Below the pieces are notes generated by a model. The model was not told the origin of the DNA. It did not search any database and saw only the letters and a list, made by a program, of their open reading frames with translations. From Paracoccaceae bacterium (GTDB taxonomy: Bacteria > Pseudomonadota > Alphaproteobacteria > Rhodobacterales > Rhodobacteraceae): a stretch of DNA of 64,000 nt. The position numbers and the translations under genes were made by a program. Below, piece after piece: positions 34,116 through 42,263 of this stretch; position 1 is the first letter of the stretch, and every line of letters starts with the position of its first letter. Location: the NCBI GenBank assembly GCA_028285485.1, contig JANQPC010000054.1, positions 88,418 through 152,417 of the forward strand, given 5' to 3'.

Positions 34116-35087
34116 CTATTCGATACCCAGAGCGGCCTTGGTTGCTTCGATCATGTCAACGCCGATGACATCAACAAATGTCGGGCTTTCGTAAAGCGGC
34201 GCGGCGGCGGCCTGAAAGGCGGCAAAATCGATCTCATTCACCGCCAGCTTGTCAGAGAGGGCGGCGATGGTTTCGGTATCGGTTGTCTCACCCCACTCGA
34301 AAGTCCAGGGCGCAACCTCTTCGGCCACCGTTAGAAGCGTTTCCTGCAGCGCCGGGTCAAGCGTTGCCAAATAGGGTTCCCCAAATACCAGGAAGGTCGG
34401 CAAGTAAACGTGGTTTGAGAGCGACATGTAGCCCTGCACTTCGTAGAGCTTGGCGGTATCGACAACATTGGCCGGGTTTTCCTGCCCGTCGATCGTGCCC
34501 TGATCGAGCGCGGAATAGACCTCGCCAAACGAAAGCGGCGTTGCATTCGCGCCGAGCGTGTTGAACATCTCGACCCGCTGCTTGTTGGTGGGGGTGCGGA
34601 TCTTCAGACCCTCCAGATCGGCGGGCGTAACGATGGGGCGCACCTTGTTCGTGATCTGGCGGAACCCGTTATCCCACATCGCGGCAAGCACCATGCCGCT
34701 GCCTTCGAACCCTTCGGCCAGCATTTCACCGGCGGGGCTTGCGGCAAATGCCTGAACGGCCGTGCGATCCTCGAAGAGGTACGGCAGATCGAAGATTGCC
34801 GTGCGGGTATTGATCTGGCTTACGGCCGAGGCAGACAGCGAGGCATGGTGTGTGCCCAATGAGAGGCCCTGCAGAACATCCTCTTCCTTGCCAAGCGTGT
34901 TCGACATGAAGATCTGCACGTCAATCTCACCCGGCGCGGCGGCTTCAACGCGCTGCTCGTATTCCTGCAGGAAGACATGCGCAAAGGATCCTTCCGGCAA
35001 GGATGAGTTGATCTGAAGAACGGCCTCGGCGGCTGCGGAAAGTGGAAAGACGGCGGCGGCCGTCGTCATCAAAACGTATCGTGTCAT
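34116..35087 (-). CDS. dctP: TRAP transporter solute-binding protein DctP
   Basis: A 323-residue periplasmic binding protein. The ATG at 35087 has CCAGGAG about 8 bp upstream and gives a signal peptide ending near PLSAAAEA. The DctP landmarks include LEGLKIRTPTNKQRVEMFNT with the arginine that grips the substrate carboxylate, and GEVYSALDQGTIDGQENP. The substrate is therefore likely an organic acid, but cannot be named. First gene of dctP-dctQ-dctM-racemase. Confidence 0.93.
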   Translation of the reverse strand: MTRYVLMTTAAAVFPLSAAAEAVLQINSSLPEGSFAHVFLQEYEQRVEAAAPGEIDVQIFMSNTLGKEEDVLQGLSLGTHHASLSASAVSQINTRTAIFDLPYLFEDRTAVQAFAASPAGEMLAEGFEGSGMVLAAMWDNGFRQITNKVRPIVTPADLEGLKIRTPTNKQRVEMFNTLGANATPLSFGEVYSALDQGTIDGQENPANVVDTAKLYEVQGYMSLSNHVYLPTFLVFGEPYLATLDPALQETLLTVAEEVAPWTFEWGETTDTETIAALSDKLAVNEIDFAAFQAAAAPLYESPTFVDVIGVDMIEATKAALGIE

Positions 35088-35139
35088 CGGTCGGGCTCCT
35101 GGTGAGAGACGGGAAAGATTCGCGGTGGATGTAGGAAAG

Positions 35140-35172
35140 CAGATTTTCACAAGATACATATCGAGAAATCTG
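35140..35172. promoter_or_regulatory. Inverted repeat CAGATTT-N19-AAATCTG upstream of dctP
   Basis: Perfect 7-bp arms at 35140-35146 and 35166-35172, 53 to 85 bp upstream of the dctP start. TTTTCACA/TTTTTCACA copies next to each arm add a direct-repeat character. The neighbouring RpiR regulator is the natural candidate to bind here. Regulation is inferred. Confidence 0.45.
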
Positions 35173-35277
35173 TTTTTCACACACGCTACAGGCGAAGTGC
35201 CCGCGAAATGAGCGCAGATGCCCGTTTGCGCGCTGTTTCGTGAGCGAGCGGAAGGCAAGTTGCCGGGGATTGCGCGG

Positions 35278-36123
35278 CTAGAGTTCCGCGAAGCGGTCGT
35301 GAATATCCTCGATCCGGCCCAGCCGCGCCCGGCCTTTCGCGCCGGAGCGTTCGAGGGCACGCGCGGCAATCATATTGCAAACCGCCAATACGCCGGTGTG
35401 ATCGAGAAGCGGCCCGTTCGAGGCGGTCACGCATGTGAAGCGCCACGTGACCGGAAGTGCCTCGATGGCTGGCGCGTCGCCAATGAAGGCCGTTTTGGTT
35501 CCCGCATCCAGTGCAGCGGCGGCCAGGGTTGCGGCATGCTTCGGCGCCCGGCGCAACCCGATCATCACCAGAACATCCTTCGCGCCGAAGCTTGCCGCAG
35601 TTTCCGCAAGGGTTTCGCCCGGGCGGGGCACAAGGCTGACCTGCGGCAGAACCTGGCATGTCTGCCAGGCCAGGTAGCTGGCCAACGGATAACCGGCCCG
35701 AAACCCGGCAATCCAAAGCCTTGGGGCCGCCTGCATGGCTTTCACCAGATCGTTGAGGGACTCCTCATCCAGCGCCTCGAACGTCTTCTCCAGATTGCGG
35801 CGGGATTGTTCGAGATGCGATGCGACCGCATTGCCCCCGGTTTTGGCGTTCGCAGCCAGGCGGTGGAGCGCCGCGCCGGTTTGCCCCTCATCCCGCACGG
35901 CCTTCCGCGCTTCTTCGTAAGACGCGTAGCCGATCTTTCGGACAAAACGGGAAACGGTGGCATTCGAAACCCCGGCAAGGCCCGCGATCTCCGAGGCCGA
36001 GTACCCCGCCATATCGCCCGGAAAGCTCAGAACCGCCTCAGCCAGGCGCCGTTCGCTTGGATGCAGATCCGGCAAGCTCGCGCGCACGCGCGCGATGAAG
36101 GATTGTGACGAAGCGGTTTTCAT
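35278..36123 (-). CDS. RpiR/MurR-family transcriptional regulator
   Basis: A 281-residue regulator: an N-terminal RpiR helix-turn-helix (HPSERRLAEAVLSFPGDMAG; ASEIAGLAGVSNATVSRFVR) and a C-terminal SIS-like sugar-phosphate-binding domain (LWIAGFRAGYPLASYLAWQ; LVMIGLRRAPKHAATLAAAA). The ATG at 36123 starts the product MKTASSQSF and avoids a longer reading through the CBS gene promoter. It lies upstream of the TRAP operon on the same strand, so it probably controls that operon. Ligand unknown. Confidence 0.88.
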   Translation of the reverse strand: MKTASSQSFIARVRASLPDLHPSERRLAEAVLSFPGDMAGYSASEIAGLAGVSNATVSRFVRKIGYASYEEARKAVRDEGQTGAALHRLAANAKTGGNAVASHLEQSRRNLEKTFEALDEESLNDLVKAMQAAPRLWIAGFRAGYPLASYLAWQTCQVLPQVSLVPRPGETLAETAASFGAKDVLVMIGLRRAPKHAATLAAAALDAGTKTAFIGDAPAIEALPVTWRFTCVTASNGPLLDHTGVLAVCNMIAARALERSGAKGRARLGRIEDIHDRFAEL

Positions 36124-36231
36124 GCCCGCAAACTGCTTTTCATAGCCGCTCGTGTAAACCACCCGTTGCGCGCCATTTTGCGTTCTGAAGGCAATGTCGT
36201 ATGCTTCAATCCGCAGGAGGAGAGCCATACC

Positions 36232-36753
36232 ATGCCAGCATCCTACCAGGCGCCGATGCGCAAAGATAAAGCCAGCAAGCGCACCCACAGCCAAGATTCC
36301 GGCAGCAACATGAAGACCGAACGGTTGACCGTGCGGCATGTGCTGGACGGGAAATCCAACGCCGTATTCTCGATCACACCGGACGAATCCCTCGGACGCG
36401 CGGTGGAGATTCTGCGCGACAAGGGGATTGGCGCGCTGCTTGTTACCGATTCAACCGGCGCGCTTTGCGGCATTCTTTCGGAGCGCGATATCGTGCGGAG
36501 GCTTGCGGAAACGCCCGGGCAGACGCTGCCGCAGCTTGTCGGCGATATCATGACGAGCGAGGTGAAGACCTGCAGCCCGGACGATACACTGGTATCTGTG
36601 CTGACCGCGATGAATGCGGGCCGCTTTCGCCACATGCCGGTGACCAATGAAAACGGCCTGATCGGGATGATTACGATCGGCGATGTGGTCAGCTTCCGCC
36701 TGAACGAGCTGGAGCATGAGGCCCTGCAACTGAAGCAACTGATCGTGGGCTAA
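36232..36753 (+). CDS. CBS-domain protein
   Basis: A 173-residue protein with a basic, disordered N-terminus and two CBS domains (VFSITPDESLGRAVEILRDK with GILSERDIVRRL; TSEVKTCSPDDTLVSVLTAM with GMITIGDVV). Paired CBS domains bind adenine nucleotides and act as energy sensors. The ATG at 36232 has GCAGGAGGAG about 10 bp upstream; a shorter reading at 36310 is possible. Stand-alone CBS proteins of this size are common in alphaproteobacteria; the partner is unknown. Confidence 0.85.
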   Translation: MPASYQAPMRKDKASKRTHSQDSGSNMKTERLTVRHVLDGKSNAVFSITPDESLGRAVEILRDKGIGALLVTDSTGALCGILSERDIVRRLAETPGQTLPQLVGDIMTSEVKTCSPDDTLVSVLTAMNAGRFRHMPVTNENGLIGMITIGDVVSFRLNELEHEALQLKQLIVG

Positions 36754-36911
36754 GGCGGCGCCGCGCGCACTGGTTCCCTAAGATTGCGTGCAGGGCGTGG
36801 GCGGCGCCCCATTGAGCCCCCCGGCCACTTCCCTTAGGGAGTGACCGAACGAAAACACCAGAAATGGGCAGCGTGGCCTTCCCCGGCCACCAAGGGCGGC
36901 AGCTTCCGAAC

Positions 36912-37523
36912 GTGTCAAACCTTCTGCACAAAAACGATCTTCCCGATGGGCTCGATCTTGGCCCCGTGGTGGCGATTGATTGCGAAACCATGGGGCTCAA
37001 CCCCCATCGTGACCGGCTTTGCGTGGTTCAGCTTTCGGGCGGCGACGGCAACGCCCATATCGTGCAGATCGCCCAGGGGCAGGGAAACGCGCCCAATCTC
37101 TGCCGTATGCTGGCCGATCCGGCGGTGCTGAAGCTATTCCATTTCGGGCGTTTTGATATCGCGGCGCTGCAGAATGCCTTCGGGGTGCTGACCGCGCCGG
37201 TCTACTGCACCAAGATCGCCTCCAAGCTCATCCGCACCTATACTGATCGGCACGGATTGAAGAACCTGCTCGACGAGCTTCTGGGCATTGATATTTCAAA
37301 ACAGCAGCAGATGAGCGATTGGGGCGCTGCCGATTTGACGGAGGCGCAGCTGGAATACGCGGCGTCCGACGTATTATATCTGCATCGCTTGAAAGAGGTG
37401 CTTGATGCCCGTCTCGCCCGCGAAGGCCGCACCGAGATTGCCGCGAAGTGTTTCGCGTTCCTGCCGGCGCGGGCCGAGCTGGATCTTGCCGGTTGGCCAG
37501 AGATCGACATTTTCGCGCATTGA
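36912..37523 (+). CDS. rnd: Ribonuclease D-like 3'-5' exonuclease
   Basis: A DEDDy exonuclease that trims RNA 3' ends. The GTG at 36912 gives 203 residues starting VSNLLHKNDLPDG, which fits the usual short alphaproteobacterial form; an ATG at 36864 would add 16 unlike residues. Neither has a clear ribosome site. Catalytic motifs are visible: AIDCETMGLNP (Asp and Glu), HFGRFDIAALQNAFG and YAASDVLYLHRL (Tyr and Asp). It has no HRDC domains, unlike E. coli RNase D. It is followed 18 bp on by lptC. Confidence 0.88.
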   Translation: MSNLLHKNDLPDGLDLGPVVAIDCETMGLNPHRDRLCVVQLSGGDGNAHIVQIAQGQGNAPNLCRMLADPAVLKLFHFGRFDIAALQNAFGVLTAPVYCTKIASKLIRTYTDRHGLKNLLDELLGIDISKQQQMSDWGAADLTEAQLEYAASDVLYLHRLKEVLDARLAREGRTEIAAKCFAFLPARAELDLAGWPEIDIFAH

Positions 37524-37541
37524 TCCGGCGGGGGCGGCCCA

Positions 37542-38156
37542 GTGAACCGCAGCGAACGCTTCTATTCCCGTCTCGTGCGGTGGCTGAAGGTGCTGTTGCC
37601 GCTGATCGCACTTGGCATTCTTTCCACCGTGTTCCTTCTGGCGCGAAGCCCCGATGCGGAACGGCAGGTGCCGTTTGCCACGGTTGATGGGATAACGGTG
37701 GGCGACAGCGATGTTTTGTCTGACCCGAGCTATGTTGGGGTGAGCCCCAACGGATCGGCCATTCACGTGACCGCCAAAAGCGTGGAGCCGGAAGATGCCA
37801 CGCTGCAGCAGCTCGACGCGCGCGAACTCTCGGGCCTTATCGAAACCCAGGGCGGGCGGCGGATCGAAACCATCGCGGCGCTTGGGCACCTGGATTTCGA
37901 GGCCCGGCAGGCGCGATTTGACGGCTCGGTTGAGGTTTTCACCTCCGATGGGTTCGATATGGCCGCCGAAGATCTGGTGAGCCATCTCGACCGGGTGGAA
38001 ATTGTGACGGAACGCCCGGTGCGCGCCACAACGCCCTTCGGCAGGCTTGATGCCGGGCGGATGACGGTGAGCGAAGGGGCGGAGGCCGCGCTGCTTCTCG
38101 TTTTCCAAGGCGGCGTGAACCTGCTATATGCGCCAGAGCCTAAGGGGGATCGCTAG
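37542..38156 (+). CDS. lptC: LPS export protein LptC
   Basis: Inner-membrane protein of the Lpt bridge that hands lipopolysaccharide to LptA. The 204-residue protein has one N-terminal transmembrane helix (WLKVLLPLIALGILSTVFLL) and a periplasmic beta-jellyroll part (GGRRIETIAALGHLDFEARQ). Such LptC proteins diverge widely, so the name rests mainly on position directly before lptA and lptB. The stop overlaps the lptA GTG by one base. Confidence 0.87.
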   Translation: MNRSERFYSRLVRWLKVLLPLIALGILSTVFLLARSPDAERQVPFATVDGITVGDSDVLSDPSYVGVSPNGSAIHVTAKSVEPEDATLQQLDARELSGLIETQGGRRIETIAALGHLDFEARQARFDGSVEVFTSDGFDMAAEDLVSHLDRVEIVTERPVRATTPFGRLDAGRMTVSEGAEAALLLVFQGGVNLLYAPEPKGDR

Positions 38157-38659
38157 TGCGCTGGCTCGCAACTGGATTGGCCGCAACGTTTGCCTGCGCG
38201 CTTCCGCTCGCAGCGTTGGCGCAGGGCACCCAGATTTCGCTGGGGGGGCTGGCGATTGCCGGGGATACGCCGGTGGAAGTTGCCGCCGAAGAGCTTGCGG
38301 TGAACCAGGAAGAGGGCAGCGCGGTGTTTTCGGGCGGCGTGACGGTGCAGCAAGGTGCGCTGACGCTTACGGCATCGGAAGTTGAGATCGAATACCAAAC
38401 CGAAAGCGGGGCGCCTGCGGGCGGCATCCGCCGCATGGTGGCCACTGGCGGCGTTCGGCTCATCAATGCCGGCGATGCTGCGGAAAGCGCCGAAGCCATC
38501 TATGATCTCGAAGACGGGATCCTGACGATGCTTGGATCGGTGGTGTTGACGCAGGGGCAGGCCGTGATCTCGGGCGATCGCTTCGCCGTTGATCTTGAAA
38601 CGGGCACCGGCCAGATGCAGGGAAACGTGCGCACCGTCTTCCAGGCGCAGGAGAATTGA
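38156..38659 (+). CDS. lptA: LPS transport periplasmic protein LptA
   Basis: A 167-residue periplasmic protein that forms the bridge carrying LPS across the periplasm. It begins with a GTG overlapping the lptC stop and has a signal peptide (cleavage near ALPLAALAQG). The OstA-like body has GDTPVEVAAEELAVNQEEGS and the repeat-like AVFSGGVTVQQGALTLTASE. Its stop overlaps the lptB start. Confidence 0.9.
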   Translation: MRWLATGLAATFACALPLAALAQGTQISLGGLAIAGDTPVEVAAEELAVNQEEGSAVFSGGVTVQQGALTLTASEVEIEYQTESGAPAGGIRRMVATGGVRLINAGDAAESAEAIYDLEDGILTMLGSVVLTQGQAVISGDRFAVDLETGTGQMQGNVRTVFQAQEN

Positions 38660-39417
38660 TGACAGCCCCTGATCTTCGCATCGCCGCCGCGGCCGCCGGC
38701 CTTGAAGTGCGCTCGCTTCGCAAGAGCTACAAGAAGCGCCTTGTGATCCGCGATGTGAGCCTTTCGCTTTCGCGCGGAGAGGTGGTGGCGCTTTTGGGCC
38801 CCAATGGTTCGGGGAAAACCACCTGTTTTTATTCGATTGCGGGGCTTGTGCGGCCGGAGGGCGGGCAGGTGCTGGTGGATGGCCGCGATGTGACCACCCT
38901 GCCGATGTATCGCCGCGCGCGGCTTGGAATCGGCTATCTGCCGCAGGAAGTCTCGATCTTTCGCGGGCTTTCGGTGGAAGACAACATCATGGCGATCCTC
39001 GAGATAACGGAACGCGATCGCACCACCCGGCACGAGCGGCTCGATGAGCTGCTTTCGGATTTCTCGATCACCCATCTGCGCCAGGCCCCGGCGCTGGCGC
39101 TTTCCGGCGGGGAACGGCGGCGGGTGGAGATTGCGCGCTGCCTTGCGGCAAACCCGAAATACCTGCTGCTTGACGAACCCTTCGCCGGGGTTGACCCGAT
39201 TGCCGTTGGCGAAATCCGCACCTTGGTGGCGGATCTCAAAACCCGCGGGATCGGGGTGCTGATCACCGATCACAATGTGCGCGAAACCCTCGAGATTGTG
39301 GACCGCGCCTACATCCTGCATGACGGCCAGGTGCTGATGAGCGGAACGACAGAGGAAGTTGTGCAGGATGAGAATGTCCGCCGCGTTTATCTGGGGCAGC
39401 ACTTTCGCATCGGATAA
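38656..39417 (+). CDS. lptB: LPS export ABC transporter ATPase LptB
   Basis: A 253-residue ATPase that powers LPS extraction with LptF and LptG. Walker A GPNGSGKTT, Q-loop GYLPQEVSIFRGLSV, signature ALSGGERRRVEIAR, Walker B YLLLDEPFAGVDP, and switch TDHNVRETL are all present. It overlaps lptA. The usual downstream gene in many proteobacteria, rpoN, is absent; a 270-bp gap and hpf follow instead. Confidence 0.95.
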   Translation: MMTAPDLRIAAAAAGLEVRSLRKSYKKRLVIRDVSLSLSRGEVVALLGPNGSGKTTCFYSIAGLVRPEGGQVLVDGRDVTTLPMYRRARLGIGYLPQEVSIFRGLSVEDNIMAILEITERDRTTRHERLDELLSDFSITHLRQAPALALSGGERRRVEIARCLAANPKYLLLDEPFAGVDPIAVGEIRTLVADLKTRGIGVLITDHNVRETLEIVDRAYILHDGQVLMSGTTEEVVQDENVRRVYLGQHFRIG

Positions 39418-39687
39418 GGCGCTTGTAGTGGCGTTGGCAACATTCACCGCTACATCTTGTAATTGCTGACAAATTCGCCGCATCTCTGGCGCTTTGCGTT
39501 GACAAGCTCTAGCGTTGGTGCCCCAAATACCGTAGAGCGCGGCCTGCCCGGAACGGGCCCGGCCACAATCATCAGATCGCGCCGGGGCGGCGAGGGGCGT
39601 GCGCAGTTTTCCAGAAGGTCGGTGATGGGGGCCGAGACACGGCGTGCGGCGGGGGCCGTACTGCTACCGCATCACTCGGGAGGTTGA

Positions 39688-40257
39688 ATGCAATACCAGA
39701 TCAGCGGCAAACAGATCGACATTGGCGACGCCCTGCGAACCCATGTTGAAAACGAACTTGGCGCGGTTGTTCAGAAATATGCCGAACGCCCCACGGATGC
39801 GCAGGTGGTGTTCTCCAAAAGCGCCCATGAATATGTGTGCGAGGCCACGGTGCATCTTTCCACCGGCCTGACGGCACAAGCCAAGGCGCATGAGCCCGAA
39901 ATCTACGCCGCCTTCGAGAAATGCGCCGACAAGATGGAAAAGCAGCTGCGCCGCTACAAGCGCCGGCTGAAGGATCACCACCGCGAACGCGCGCAGCCCG
40001 TTGAGGTTTCGGGCGCCGCCTCCTACATCCTCGCAGGATCGGAACATGCCGAAGAGGCAGAGCCCGAAACGCTGCAACCGATCATCATCGCCGAGATTGA
40101 AACCAAGATCCCTTCGCTCACCGTTGGAGAAGCCGTCATGCAGATGGAACTGGCCGGGGCGCCCGTGCTTGTGTTCCGCAAAGACGGGGAGGAGAGCGCG
40201 ATCAACATCGTCTACCGCCGCGACGACGGTAACATTGGATGGATCGATCCGAAGTAA
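39688..40257 (+). CDS. hpf: Ribosome hibernation promoting factor (long form)
   Basis: A 189-residue protein of the long HPF type that pairs 70S ribosomes into inactive 100S dimers in stationary phase. The N-terminal S30AE domain starts MQYQISGKQIDIGDALRTHV and runs to about residue 100. A variable linker leads to the C-terminal dimerisation domain SLTVGEAVMQMELAGAPVLV and RRDDGNIGWIDP. A GGGAGG site precedes the ATG. In the 270-bp gap before it, TTGACA at 39499-39504 is a possible -35 box but no matching -10 is convincing, and I see no other gene there. Confidence 0.93.
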   Translation: MQYQISGKQIDIGDALRTHVENELGAVVQKYAERPTDAQVVFSKSAHEYVCEATVHLSTGLTAQAKAHEPEIYAAFEKCADKMEKQLRRYKRRLKDHHRERAQPVEVSGAASYILAGSEHAEEAEPETLQPIIIAEIETKIPSLTVGEAVMQMELAGAPVLVFRKDGEESAINIVYRRDDGNIGWIDPK

Positions 40258-40318
40258 GCTACCAAAGCCGGCCTTGGGGGGACGGCTTTCGCCACTGACA
40301 AGGAAGAGAGTACCGCCT

Positions 40319-40783
40319 ATGGAACTCCACTCGCTGCTATCACAGGACGCCGTGCGCATCTTCTCGTCGACGACAAGCAAGAAGCGCCTCTTTCAGGAGA
40401 TCGGCGAGGTGATGGAAACCGTCTCGAACGTGCCCTCGGGCCGCGCCTTTGATGCGCTGCAGGAACGCGAAAGCCTTGGCCCCACGGGCGTGGGCCATGG
40501 CGTGGCGCTGCCGCATGCGCGGATCGCGGGTGTGGAGCATGTGGTGGGGGTGTTCGCCCGGCTCGAAAAACCGCTCGACTTCGATTCGGTGGATCGGCTT
40601 CCGGTGGATCTTGTCTTCGCGCTCTTCGCGCCGGAAGAGGCGGGGGTGGAACATCTCAAGGCGCTGGCGCTCGTTTCCCGCACCATGCGCGATCCCGCCC
40701 TGTGCGCAAAGCTTCGCGCCAATGGCGATGCCGCCACGCTGCACGCGCTGCTCACGGATGTGCGGGCCACGCGGGCGGCTTAG
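40319..40783 (+). CDS. ptsN: PTS IIA-like nitrogen regulatory protein PtsN
   Basis: Phosphoacceptor of the nitrogen phosphotransfer system, a regulatory relay that affects potassium, nitrogen and cell-envelope functions. The 154-residue protein has the EIIA-Ntr fold and phosphorylated His66 in VGHGVALPHARIAG, with KPLDFDSVDRLPVDLVFALF downstream. The ATG at 40319 follows AGGAAGAGAG. It lies 61 bp after hpf, a linkage common in proteobacteria. Confidence 0.93.
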   Translation: MELHSLLSQDAVRIFSSTTSKKRLFQEIGEVMETVSNVPSGRAFDALQERESLGPTGVGHGVALPHARIAGVEHVVGVFARLEKPLDFDSVDRLPVDLVFALFAPEEAGVEHLKALALVSRTMRDPALCAKLRANGDAATLHALLTDVRATRAA

Positions 40784-40798
40784 ACCAACCGATGTAGA

Positions 40799-40814
40799 AG
40801 CGCAGCCTTGCGCT
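40799..40814. terminator. Small hairpin between ptsN and the convergent sulfotransferase gene
   Basis: AGCGCA and TGCGCT pair around a 4-base loop in the 46-bp gap between two convergent genes. It may end transcripts from both sides, but the stem is short and there is no U-run. Confidence 0.3.
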
Positions 40815-40829
40815 GAGGATCGCCCCGGC

Positions 40830-42260
40830 CTAGAGCGCGCGCCAGGCGCCGAAGCCGAACATCATGTAATCGCGCTGATAGGCGGCGCGGGCAGCGGCCT
40901 CGATCTCATCATCATAAATCGCCGTCAGGGGCAGGGGCCCCGGCGCGCCTTCTTCCAGCAGTGGCGGCGCGTCGATGCCATGCGCCATTGCAAGCCGCGC
41001 AAGTTCCTCGCCCAAATCCGAACTGCGTATCACCAGATCGGGGATGGCCGCCTGCGCCATGCCCTGAAGCACGTTCACCTGCGAGGCCCAGGCGCTATCC
41101 ACCCGGATCGCGGTTTGCCCGCTGAGATTGCCCTTCAGAAACCGCAGAAAGCCCACGAAGGCCGCCGCGGCCTCGCCCGGGCCGAACCCTGCGTCATCGG
41201 GGCTTTCGGGTAGCTCCAGCCCGTGGGATTTGATCAGTGTCGCGCGAATTGCGGTGAAGGCGGGCGGCTCGGCAGGCAGGATGAAGCGGCAGAACGCCTC
41301 CCATGCCCGGGCCACCGGATGGGCGATCACCGTGAAGGCCGCGTGCCGCCCGCGCCGCCGCTTCCAATGCCGTAACTGCTTTTGAGTGCGACCGATCTCG
41401 GGGCTGCCCTCGGCCCCGCCATCCACCGCGCGCATCCATTGAAAGACGCGCTCTTCGCCCGCGCATTTGACCGGCAGGTAAAGAAGCGGCGCCGTCAGGC
41501 AGGTGGCAAAGGCAGGCACATTCGGCCCGCGCGCCGGCTCAAACTCCGGCGCCGCCTCAAGCCCAAAGGGATCGCGGCCCGCAAGCGCCGCCTTCATCTC
41601 TGCAAAGTTCGAGACCTTTTCTTCCATCGGCCGCGGGTTCTGGATCTTGCCCCGGCGGCCTTGCTTGGCGCGGCGCGGGCCCGCGCCCAGAAAGCGGGCC
41701 ACGCCATCGATCACCGCGGTTTCGCGCACCTCGGCGTAATCGATGAGGAAGGCGGTCTGCCCGCTTTCCTGAAGCGTGCGCCGGATGGTGGCAAGATGGC
41801 TCTGCCGCGCCTCGAGGTAGCGCTCAAATTCGGTGAGATCGAAGGTGGCGCGGCCGGGCCTGGCGGTGCTCACATCCCCCAGCCACCACTGCCCCGTCGC
41901 CCGCGCAATCTTCAGCGATACGTAGCTTTCGGTGGGGTTTCGGGTGAGAACGATCTTGGCGCATTTGCGGGCCTTCAGGCACATCTCCAGCACCCGCGGA
42001 TCGTGATCGCTGAAAAGGCGAAAGCCCGCGATGCCTTCTGCCGCCCCGCGAAGCGCTGCGATCATGGCTTCGGGATCGTCATCGCGCAGAGCCATCGAGC
42101 GGCCGAGCAGGCTGGTGTTTCCCGACTGGCCGATGAAGCGCGGGTTGAACACCTCACCGTAGCTCGTCACCCCCTCATAGCCATTGAGCGCTTCTTCCAA
42201 CGCGTTCGACCCGGTGCGCATATCGGCGAGAATGACGAAGTAGTCGAAGCGTGGGGCCAT
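40830..42260 (-). CDS. NodH-like tandem sulfotransferase
   Basis: A 476-residue protein with two sulfotransferase-like halves. The first has the PAPS-binding phosphate loop in VILADMRTGSNALEEAL (R15-S18) and a 3'-phosphate region KIVLTRNPTESYVSLKIAR, as in NodH and Stf0 enzymes. The second, from about residue 255, has a worn phosphate loop and VIAHPVARAWEAFCRFILP, like Sulfotransfer_2 proteins. The first half is likely active, transferring sulfate from PAPS to a glycan. It is the last gene of the glycan operon, 3 bp after the GT14 gene; cysQ at the head of the operon fits this role. Confidence 0.78.
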   Translation of the reverse strand: MAPRFDYFVILADMRTGSNALEEALNGYEGVTSYGEVFNPRFIGQSGNTSLLGRSMALRDDDPEAMIAALRGAAEGIAGFRLFSDHDPRVLEMCLKARKCAKIVLTRNPTESYVSLKIARATGQWWLGDVSTARPGRATFDLTEFERYLEARQSHLATIRRTLQESGQTAFLIDYAEVRETAVIDGVARFLGAGPRRAKQGRRGKIQNPRPMEEKVSNFAEMKAALAGRDPFGLEAAPEFEPARGPNVPAFATCLTAPLLYLPVKCAGEERVFQWMRAVDGGAEGSPEIGRTQKQLRHWKRRRGRHAAFTVIAHPVARAWEAFCRFILPAEPPAFTAIRATLIKSHGLELPESPDDAGFGPGEAAAAFVGFLRFLKGNLSGQTAIRVDSAWASQVNVLQGMAQAAIPDLVIRSSDLGEELARLAMAHGIDAPPLLEEGAPGPLPLTAIYDDEIEAAARAAYQRDYMMFGFGAWRAL

Positions 42261-42263
42261 CGC

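Noticed and set aside
25841..36200. Genomic island or prophage inserted at tRNA-Leu
   Set aside because: No integrase, transposase, phage gene or duplicated tRNA end was found, and base composition looks like the surroundings. The region is only accessory in gene content.
39418..39687. Small RNA or rpoN remnant between lptB and hpf
   Set aside because: No RpoN motif is present and no conserved RNA structure could be recognised. The stretch most likely holds the hpf promoter.
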